This document shows, in pieces, positions 8,331-13,373 of a stretch of DNA of 13,373 bases (the stretch's first letter is position 1; each line of letters begins with the position of its first letter). Both the position numbers and the translations under genes were made by a program. The notes beneath the pieces are model-generated. The model saw nothing but the letters and a program-made list of their open reading frames with translations. It made no database searches and had not been told where the DNA came from. The stretch comes from an uncultured Saprospiraceae bacterium. GTDB lineage: Bacteria > Bacteroidota > Bacteroidia > Chitinophagales > Saprospiraceae. The stretch lies in NCBI GenBank assembly GCA_937959375.1, contig CALGLS010000422.1:1-13373 (forward strand), given 5' to 3'.

Positions 8331-8418
8331 AACACGTTTTTGAATTAGAACCTGCCTAGCCCCGTTAGGATAGGTTAGAATTCTGCTTGGTGGCAGACTG
8401 GTGTTCTTACAACGTGTT
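8331..8418 (-). promoter_or_regulatory. Branched RNA structure in the GWxTD gene leader (candidate cis-regulatory RNA)
   Basis: Three helices can form together in the minus-strand transcript. P1 closes the structure: 8411-8418 with 8331-8338, 8 perfect pairs (aacacgtt on both RNA ends). P2 is a small hairpin, 8384-8386 with 8393-8395 and up to 5 bp at 8382-8386/8393-8397, with a 6-base loop. P3 is a 42-base hairpin at 8342-8383: 5 bp (gaatt/aattc), a symmetric 2x2 internal loop, 5 bp (aacct/aggtt), a small bulge, 4 bp (ccta/tagg) and a 7-base loop. P2 and P3 share one or two bases at their junction. The structure ends 22 bases before the ATG at 8308. I do not recognise a known riboswitch class. 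Confidence 0.45.
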
Positions 8419-8463
8419 TGTATTTGATGCCTTATTTAATAAAACGTTCATGCAAAGAAATTC

Positions 8464-8518
8464 TGAACTAGCCTTGTGCCTTAGTTCAATGTAAATTTAC
8501 CATTTAACTAAAGTTAAA
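8464..8518 (-). promoter_or_regulatory. Inverted repeats at the start of the GWxTD transcript
   Basis: Three symmetrical elements lie in a row: a 7-bp hairpin (tgaacta 8464-8470 with tagttca 8482-8488, 11-base loop), the perfect 10-base palindrome gtaaatttac (8491-8500), and tttaact/agttaaa (8503-8509 and 8512-8518) with a 2-base spacer. The last one lies right at the predicted transcription start, where a dimeric repressor could bind. AT-rich DNA yields short palindromes easily, so the operator reading is tentative. Confidence 0.3.
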
Positions 8519-8525
8519 ACAAGAC

Positions 8526-8533
8526 CAAATATA
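8526..8533 (-). promoter_or_regulatory. Candidate -7 promoter element for the GWxTD gene
   Basis: The minus strand reads TATATTTG, an exact TAnnTTTG match. Transcription would begin near 8519, giving a leader of about 210 bases that contains the inverted repeats and the branched RNA fold. No clear -33 TTG lies at the usual distance. If this promoter is real, the GWxTD gene is expressed separately from the lipocalin-like gene, whose stop codon (8555) lies 22 bases upstream of this box. Confidence 0.35.
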
Positions 8534-8554
8534 GGTATATGTCAGGAAGCTGAT

Positions 8555-8998
8555 TTATTGAACTACTGAATTTCCTTCTTCATCAACTGCCCATTTGGTC
8601 AATTGAAGTTCAAAATTGTAGCCTCTGTATCGGGTGATTAGCGTTAGTGTGGAGTCTGTGACTGTTTTGATGAGGTAGGTAAATTTAGATTGACCGGTTT
8701 GTTTAATCATATTTCGTTCAACCTCATATGTATTGGTCTGTTCTTCAGATGTTGCGTTAAAGTTTGAGACCATGGTTTCTTTTCCATCAAATTGAAAGCT
8801 GGTATTGGCCAGTGATTCCACTTTCTCTTTGTTTCGATAAGCAGTAGCCAATTCCCAATTCCCTTCAAGCATAGCATTATAATCTACTGGAGGAGGTGTA
8901 TTTTCCTTTTTAGGCTTGTTTTCTGTTTTGCAATACATTAACAGCAAAACAGAAGAGATCAATATTAAAGACAGGCTGGTCCACTTAAAAATTTTCAT
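8555..8998 (-). CDS. Small lipocalin-like envelope protein, probable lipoprotein
   Basis: This 147-residue protein begins with a strongly hydrophobic signal segment (about 5-22) followed at once by Cys23 and a Lys/Glu/Pro-rich linker (about 24-38), the pattern of a lipoprotein. The residue before the cysteine is Tyr (LLMYC), whereas Gly, Ala or Ser is usual, so lipidation is likely but not certain. The rest (about 43-140) has the feel of small Bacteroidota lipocalin-like domains: an opening LEGNWELATAY, alternating beta strands, and a closing strand YNFELQLTK. No catalytic residues are expected; such domains are thought to bind small hydrophobic ligands, but the ligand here is unknown. It lies between two other minus-strand genes with gaps of 246 and 129 bases. 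Confidence 0.75.
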   Translation of the reverse strand: MKIFKWTSLSLILISSVLLLMYCKTENKPKKENTPPPVDYNAMLEGNWELATAYRNKEKVESLANTSFQFDGKETMVSNFNATSEEQTNTYEVERNMIKQTGQSKFTYLIKTVTDSTLTLITRYRGYNFELQLTKWAVDEEGNSVVQ

Positions 8999-9127
8999 CT
9001 ATCACATACTTTTGATTCTGGCTAAAATTAAGGATTATTTATGCATTCTTGGTTAAATTATTCCTAAAGTCTAGTCCTAAAATTTATATTTTTGAGAAGG
9101 AATACGGATTTGACACTTCTTTCATTG

Positions 9128-10342
9128 TCAACACAATTCCAAAACAGTAATCTCAGGTAGTATTCCAACTCTTCCTGGATACCCTAGAAAACCAAAACCT
9201 CGATTGACATAAATATATTGTGCATCTTCTCGATACAAGCCAATCCATTGCTTATAGTAATGACTAACTGGACTCCATTTAAAACGCCCCATTTCAATTC
9301 CGAACTGCCCTCCATGGGTATGGCCACTCATTGTTAAATCAATATCTTGATAATGCTTGCGTACATCATCATCCCAGTGACTGGGGTCGTGAGAGAGCAA
9401 TAGTTTGAGGTCAACTTTACCAAGTCCATCTACTGCCTTTTCCATATCCCCATAACGGGAGAATCGCGGATGAGCTGAGTAATTTTCAACTCCGATGATT
9501 CCGATCTCGTGGTCATTCACATTTATTGTACGGTTTTCATTGAGTAGTAATTCCCAACCTAGTGCTCGGTGTACTTCAATGATCTGTTTAAAGTTCAACA
9601 TCTTGGATGCTTGGTCGGGCCAACGAACATAGTCACCGTAGTCGTGATTACCCAAGACGGAGTAGGTACCATATGTTGATTTCAATTGTTTGAATAGGCT
9701 AACGAAGCCATCCATCTCGGCAGCTACATTATTGACTAGATCTCCGGTAAAGCAAATTAGGTCAGCTGATTCTTTATTAATCAGATCAATTCCTTTTTGA
9801 ATACCTGCTTTGTCTGTTAGGCTTCCAGCATGAATATCTGAAATTTGGATTATTTTAAATCCTTTCAAGGCTTGTGGCAAACCAGGTATCTCTACTTTTT
9901 CTCGAAATACTTTATAGCGATATCGATTGCGCAGCATCCCATACAACAAAACCGAAAATATAAACAGACCAATTACAAGTGCAATGCGTATCATCCACCA
10001 AGAACTATCATAGGGAACTTCTTGGCCAATCAATCGAGCGATCAACATAGAAATCAAATAGATTAGACCGTTGATTCCCAAAACAATTGCAACCAATAAT
10101 TTTGAAATGTAGGCGATCATTATCGTTGCCCGAAAAATGATAAACTGACTCAGGGTCAATATCTTTTGTTCTCGTTTTCCAGCAAGAACCATGAGTCCTA
10201 ATAAGGCAACTGGAAAGAGCCAATAAAGAATAGTCGCTACGTACTGAACTGGTGTTGACCAATTTTCTGCCAAAGGGACAAAGGTCTGGAAGATGAAGGA
10301 ATCAAAGAGGAGTAGAAAAATGATGAGAATTAGGTAGCGCAC
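9128..10342 (-). CDS. Membrane-anchored calcineurin-like metallophosphoesterase (YkuE-type)
   Basis: The 404-residue protein has an N-terminal membrane part (hydrophobic stretches about 3-21, 33-54, 66-104 and 116-136; probably four or five helices) and a C-terminal phosphoesterase domain (about 160-404). The two-metal site is complete: SDIHAG (Asp169, His171), GDLVNN (Asp201), GNHDYGD (Asn232, His233), SHDPSHW (His318) and SGHTHGG (His341, His343). This motif set matches the YkuE-like branch of the calcineurin superfamily, whose members hydrolyse phosphoesters or pyrophosphates in membrane-linked substrates; the exact substrate here cannot be read from sequence. The start is GTG (10340-10342): a TAA stop lies two codons upstream in frame and the next Met is residue 51. 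I see no terminator before the downstream lipocalin-like gene, 129 bases away. Confidence 0.9.
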   Translation of the reverse strand: MRYLILIIFLLLFDSFIFQTFVPLAENWSTPVQYVATILYWLFPVALLGLMVLAGKREQKILTLSQFIIFRATIMIAYISKLLVAIVLGINGLIYLISMLIARLIGQEVPYDSSWWMIRIALVIGLFIFSVLLYGMLRNRYRYKVFREKVEIPGLPQALKGFKIIQISDIHAGSLTDKAGIQKGIDLINKESADLICFTGDLVNNVAAEMDGFVSLFKQLKSTYGTYSVLGNHDYGDYVRWPDQASKMLNFKQIIEVHRALGWELLLNENRTINVNDHEIGIIGVENYSAHPRFSRYGDMEKAVDGLGKVDLKLLLSHDPSHWDDDVRKHYQDIDLTMSGHTHGGQFGIEMGRFKWSPVSHYYKQWIGLYREDAQYIYVNRGFGFLGYPGRVGILPEITVLELC

Positions 10343-10480
10343 TTTTTAGTTTTGTGTTTTTTTTATCGACGAAGTTGTTGACTTTTTGATATAGTTCGAA
10401 TTCAACTGCTATTTTACAGATCAGCTTTTGTGTCTAAACACGAAGGTAATAAACAAATCGTTAGTCATCTATTTGATGCT

Positions 10481-10703
10481 TTGTCATCCCGAAAGACGAA
10501 AGAGTCGAGGGATAAGCATTTCTACAAGAGGAATTTCGAGCGATCCTTTCTAGTACGTACAGTTAGATAGAGCCGATAAATCTATCTCTAATAAGAAGTG
10601 GATTTCTCGGCTTATCGCCAAACTCAAGTACTCTCATAATCGCTCGAAATTTCGCTTTCTTTTATTGTCTATCCTTCGACTCCTTCGTCGCTCAGGATGA
10701 CAA
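10481..10703. repeat. 223-bp foldback (MITE-like) element with imperfect terminal inverted repeats
   Basis: The outer arms 10481-10514 and 10670-10703 match as reverse complements at 29 of 34 positions. Further pairs nest inside: 10532-10542 with 10641-10651 (11 bp), 10552-10556 with 10628-10632, and 10572-10582 with 10601-10611 (10 of 11). The whole element can thus fold into one long interrupted hairpin. Three of the five mismatches in the outer arms would be G-U pairs in minus-strand RNA. It encodes no protein and I see no clear target-site duplication. It fills much of the 493-base gap between rplS and the phosphoesterase gene; the rest of that gap (10343-10480 and 10704-10778) shows nothing I can name. 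Non-autonomous mobile element or dispersed palindromic repeat are the likely readings. Confidence 0.6.
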
Positions 10704-10778
10704 TTTAGATAAAACTCAACTCAGTACAAAGTCTGCTTGACTTCTGTTCACTCGAAGTCGACAGCTCAATCTACAAAC

Positions 10779-10815
10779 AAAAAGCCCTGACGTAAGTTTT
10801 ACATCAGGGCTTTTT
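10779..10815 (-). terminator. Intrinsic terminator of rplS
   Basis: A stem pairs 10779-10790 with 10804-10815 (core gccctga/tcagggc plus five A-T pairs), continued past one mismatch by 10792-10795 with 10799-10802, around a 3-base loop. On the minus strand the stem runs into a T-run, typical of a rho-independent terminator. It begins 21 bases past the rplS stop codon. Confidence 0.9.
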
Positions 10816-10835
10816 TATTTTGAAGCGAAGTTCGA

Positions 10836-11198
10836 TTAACTTTTTACAGTTGCGCGCTTACGCTCTTTAATACGTGCTTTTTTACCAACTAGATCACGTA
10901 GGTAGTACAACTTAGCTCTTCTTACTTTACCACGCTTAAGTACTTTCAATTCTACGATAGCTGGAGATGCAAATGGAAATACACGCTCAACGCCTACTCC
11001 ATTTGAAATCTTTCTTACAGTAAAGGTCTTAGTTGAACCTGTACCTTTAATTTGGATAACATCACCTCGATAAGCCTGGATACGTTCTTTAGCACCCTCA
11101 ACAATCTTGTAACTTATCACTACGTTATCACCTGGACGGAAATCCGGGTAATTTTGCTCCTTTGAGACTTGTTCCTGGATATATTTTATAGCATCCAT
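10836..11198 (-). CDS. rplS: 50S ribosomal protein L19
   Basis: The 120-residue product matches bacterial L19 along its whole length (usual length about 115): FRPGDNVVISYKIVEGAKER near residues 20-39, the RIQAYRGDVIQIKG block (39-52), the VRKISNGVGVERVFPFASP block (61-79) and the basic tail KVRRAKLYYLRDLVGKKARIKE. L19 sits at the interface of the 30S and 50S subunits. In many bacteria rplS follows rpsP, rimM and trmD; here it stands alone with its own promoter and terminator, as I recall is common in Bacteroidota. The start ATG is at 11196-11198; there is no strong Shine-Dalgarno sequence. Confidence 0.98.
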   Translation of the reverse strand: MDAIKYIQEQVSKEQNYPDFRPGDNVVISYKIVEGAKERIQAYRGDVIQIKGTGSTKTFTVRKISNGVGVERVFPFASPAIVELKVLKRGKVRRAKLYYLRDLVGKKARIKERKRATVKS

Positions 11199-11246
11199 AT
11201 TGTCTGATTTATAAGGTTATTAAAACGAGTGTTAATTTTAAGAGTG

Positions 11247-11254
11247 CAAAGATA
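11247..11254 (-). promoter_or_regulatory. Probable -7 promoter element of rplS
   Basis: The minus strand reads TATCTTTG followed by CA, an exact TAnnTTTG match of the kind typical for strongly expressed Bacteroidota genes. Transcription would start near 11240, a leader of about 42 bases. The -33 region has only T-rich sequence and no clean TTTG. The rest of 11255-11435 shows no gene or other structure that I can support. Confidence 0.5.
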
Positions 11255-11435
11255 AGTTTTTTATTCGAAAAGTAAATCAGCTATTCCAAGGTTTTAAGCT
11301 AAAACTATTGTGTGACCTAGGCTACATTTCAATCAAATAGTTGATAATCAATTAAATAGCAAAATATCACGCAAATTTACAAGAACCATATCCAAGTATT
11401 AAATATGTAAAATGTGGAAAAATTTATCAAAAAGG

Positions 11436-11750
11436 CTATTGAATTAGGGTCGCAAAGCCTTTTTCCTCCTGTGGTACGCCTCTTGGGCTCGTATATCTTA
11501 CGATACAAATATACACTCCATTGGGAGACATTTTACCTCTATTTTCGTGTTTGCCATTCCAGCCATCATTCGGATCATTGGTTTGAAAAACAATACCACT
11601 GTATCTATCCCAAATCGTCATTGCAAAATCATTGATTCCCCTAAAATAACCTCCACCTTTGTACTCATCATTTTTGGTATCAATATTTGGTGTAAAGGCA
11701 TTGAGTAAAAAATAGGTGAGCTTAGGTTCTACATCTACCACTTTGGTCAT
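11436..11750 (-). pseudogene. Orphan T9SS type B (CHU_C) sorting domain, relic of a larger gene
   Basis: The 104-codon frame aligns over 100 residues with the C-terminal 100 residues of the neighbouring large protein, with 25 differences by hand (about 75% identity), and both end in the same EKGFATLI motif. It has only the sorting domain: no signal peptide and no passenger. Positions usually conserved in this domain have changed: LPNAFTPNND became LLNAFTPNID and WDRNGG became WDRYSG. The frame stays open upstream to about 11780 without a stop, but similarity fades before that, at the terminator of the neighbour. A protein made from the ATG at 11750 could not be exported through Sec, so I call it a gene remnant. 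Alternatives are a tandem duplicate whose front part was deleted, or a spare sorting cassette. Confidence 0.75.
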
Positions 11751-11783
11751 TGTTCGAATACTTAAACAAGTTCTATAAAAAAC

Positions 11784-11815
11784 TAAAACCTGTCTGTAAG
11801 CACAGACAGGTTTTA
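11784..11815 (-). terminator. Intrinsic terminator of the large PKD surface protein gene
   Basis: Bases 11785-11797 and 11802-11814 are perfect reverse complements (13 bp, 14 with the flanking T11784-A11815 pair) around a 4-base loop. On the minus strand a run of six T follows within two bases of the stem. It lies 40 bases past the stop codon at 11855 and upstream of the orphan sorting domain, which it should cut off from readthrough. Confidence 0.9.
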
Positions 11816-11854
11816 ATATTCCAATTTTGAATTAAGTAAGTGCTAGGACTATAC

Positions 11855-13373
11855 TTATCGAATCAAGGTAGCAAACCCTTTCTCCTCATGTGGCACTCCT
11901 CTAGGACCGACGTATCGAACTACACAAACGTAAACACCATTTTGCGCCACTTTACCAGTGTTATTTTTTCGCCCGTTCCAACCTTCATTCGGATCGTTTG
12001 TTTCGAAAACAATACCACCATTTCGATCCCAAATCGTCATTTCAAAGTTATTGATTCCACGGAAATAACCTCCACCTTTGAACTCATCATTCTTAGTGTC
12101 ATTATTTGGTGTAAATGCGTTTGGCAAGAAGTAGGTAACCTTTGGTTGCACATCCAATGTCTTTACAATGGTATCTACACAACCATAAAAATGCGTGATC
12201 GCTAATTGAACATCTACATGTCCTGTATCTGGAAAAGTAAATACTGGGTTTTGCACAATAGTGCTATCGATAGCTCCAAATCGCCAATCCCAAGCAGCTG
12301 CTCTACGTGAGTTATCTGTAAACTCTACCGTTGGGTTAAAATTAGAAATATAACTCGGAGGCGTATAATAAAAATCAGCAACCGGTAATGAATCTACATC
12401 GATCCAGTTAGGAAAAAATGCACTTTCATAACAGCCTATCGGTGACGTTACTTCTACAAAAATATCAAAGTTTCCGGGTATCAAATAAGTGTGGTCTGGA
12501 CTGATCTCGTAGCTCGTAGAATCATCACCAAAAGTCCATCTTATATCATAGGTTGAATCAATTGGGAATGATAAATTCTCAAATTGAACATCCAATGGCG
12601 GACAACCAACCGACTCGGATGGTTGAAAAATAATTGCTCTCGGTGCTGGAAACCAAAGAATATCTCCAAGTACTGTATCAGTACAACCAATAGTATCTGT
12701 TACAGTTAATGACACGTCGTACAATCCTGGATCATCGTATTGATACCTTGGGTTAGGTTCATCTGAAGTATTGCCGTCACCATAATCCCATTCCCAAGTT
12801 TCTAAAACGGCTCCATTGGGATCCGTCAAGTCAGTGAAATCAACTGGACCAGCCACACAGGTATCGTACACTCCTTCAAAAGCTCCTAAAATTGGCGGCG
12901 AAATAGTAACTTCTATAAATGCAGAATCAGAACATTGTGTCCCTTCATTTAAAATCATAACACCTTCGTAATAACCTGGACCAGGAAAATTCACAGTTAT
13001 ATCTCTATTAGTGTTGTCAGACATAGGTATAGTTCCACCTCCTGGAATTTGAAATTCCCACAAGTAGGAATCGATAAATGCTGTATCCGTACTCGTATTA
13101 ACAATTGAGATAACAGAATCTACACAGGAATTAATGACAAATGCATCTCCAGCATCAACTCCTACTAAATCTGCTGTCACCAGTGGTTCACAAAATGAAA
13201 CGTTGAATTGAAAATCTCTTTGCGTCGTTCCAATCAATTCTCCATTTCTGTATTCTTCTACACAAATTCCAACCACAAATTGACCTTGAACATCTGGCGT
13301 ACCAGTAATCAGTCCTGTCAATGGATCAATTGAAATTTGAGGAGAACCACCCATCGGATTTAGATCACTATAA
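11855..13373 (-). CDS. Large PKD-repeat surface protein with T9SS type B (CHU_C, gliding-motility-associated) C-terminal domain, 5'-truncated by the window edge
   Basis: The frame stays open through the right edge (codons for Y-S-D-L-N-P precede the Met codon at 13352-13354), so this is the 3' part of a larger gene; about 505 codons are visible. Numbered from that Met: a cadherin/Ig-like motif DPLTGLITGTP (10-20) opens a beta domain; a PKD-like domain follows (about 56-152); then three PKD domains at about 156-236 (WEWDYGDG 187-194), 238-320 (RWTFGDDS) and 323-402 (WDWRFG); and the CHU_C sorting domain (406-499) with LPNAFTPNNDTKND and a final EKGFATLIR. Type B tails direct export by T9SS and, unlike most type A tails, need the PorP/SprF-type partner as far as is known. 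PKD strings act as spacers or adhesive stalks. The function of the missing N-terminal part cannot be judged. There is no signal peptide in the visible part. Confidence 0.9.
   Translation of the reverse strand, partial: YSDLNPMGGSPQISIDPLTGLITGTPDVQGQFVVGICVEEYRNGELIGTTQRDFQFNVSFCEPLVTADLVGVDAGDAFVINSCVDSVISIVNTSTDTAFIDSYLWEFQIPGGGTIPMSDNTNRDITVNFPGPGYYEGVMILNEGTQCSDSAFIEVTISPPILGAFEGVYDTCVAGPVDFTDLTDPNGAVLETWEWDYGDGNTSDEPNPRYQYDDPGLYDVSLTVTDTIGCTDTVLGDILWFPAPRAIIFQPSESVGCPPLDVQFENLSFPIDSTYDIRWTFGDDSTSYEISPDHTYLIPGNFDIFVEVTSPIGCYESAFFPNWIDVDSLPVADFYYTPPSYISNFNPTVEFTDNSRRAAAWDWRFGAIDSTIVQNPVFTFPDTGHVDVQLAITHFYGCVDTIVKTLDVQPKVTYFLPNAFTPNNDTKNDEFKGGGYFRGINNFEMTIWDRNGGIVFETNDPNEGWNGRKNNTGKVAQNGVYVCVVRYVGPRGVPHEEKGFATLIR

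Noticed and set aside
8331..8418. A tRNA or tRNA-like gene, suggested by an acceptor-like 8-bp closing stem over 88 bases
   Set aside because: There is no D-loop GG, no T-loop GTTCRA consensus, no anticodon arm of 5 bp with a 7-base loop, and no consistent cloverleaf on either strand.
10481..10703. A complete insertion sequence
   Set aside because: The 223 bases contain no transposase frame and no clear target duplication, so at most it is a non-autonomous element.
11840..12205. 121-codon plus-strand open frame opposite the CHU_C domain
   Set aside because: It mirrors a well-supported sorting domain on the minus strand; a similar shadow frame occurs opposite the orphan copy because the two sequences are related.

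Overview
The window looks like a chromosomal stretch from a marine or environmental Bacteroidota bacterium, most likely of the Saprospiraceae/Lewinella type. The evidence is two secreted proteins with type IX secretion (T9SS) C-terminal sorting domains (one type A, one type B/CHU_C), multiple PKD domains, a GWxTD-family protein, TAnnTTTG-type promoter elements, weak Shine-Dalgarno signals and AT-rich DNA. Taxonomy is inferred from domain style only. No rRNA, tRNA, CRISPR array, phage gene or transposase was seen.

Layout. 1-144 is a repeat-rich intergenic patch. 145-3171 (-) encodes a secreted subtilisin-like protease with a propeptide, PKD domain and T9SS type A tail. 3172-3497 is a divergent intergenic region with candidate promoters facing both ways. 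3498-3779 (+) is a small three-helix membrane protein, 12 bases ahead of 3792-6812 (+), a 1006-residue three-part enzyme: APH-type small-molecule kinase, M23 metallopeptidase and class III PLP enzyme. A 19-bp perfect inverted repeat (6806-6856) separates it from the convergent gene 6860-8308 (-), a secreted GWxTD-domain protein whose leader can fold into a branched RNA. 8555-8998 (-) is a small lipocalin-like, probably envelope-anchored protein. 9128-10342 (-) is a membrane-anchored calcineurin-like metallophosphoesterase. 10343-10835 has no gene but carries a 223-bp foldback (MITE-like) element and the rplS terminator. 10836-11198 (-) is rplS (ribosomal protein L19). 11436-11750 (-) is an orphan, degenerating copy of a T9SS type B sorting domain. 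11855-13373 (-) is the 3' part of the large PKD/T9SS type B surface protein whose tail the orphan resembles; it runs off the right edge.

How the genes fit together. Most are independent transcription units: T9SS-exported surface or secreted proteins, envelope proteins and a housekeeping ribosomal gene. The one clear operon is the 93-residue membrane protein plus the fusion enzyme. The fusion enzyme is the most interesting protein. Its end domains resemble the kinase and phospho-lyase that act consecutively on hydroxylysine (or ethanolamine) in animals, and the middle domain keeps a complete zinc peptidase site although no signal peptide is visible. The best candidates for undescribed elements are the branched RNA leader of the GWxTD gene, the foldback element before the phosphoesterase gene, and the relic sorting domain.
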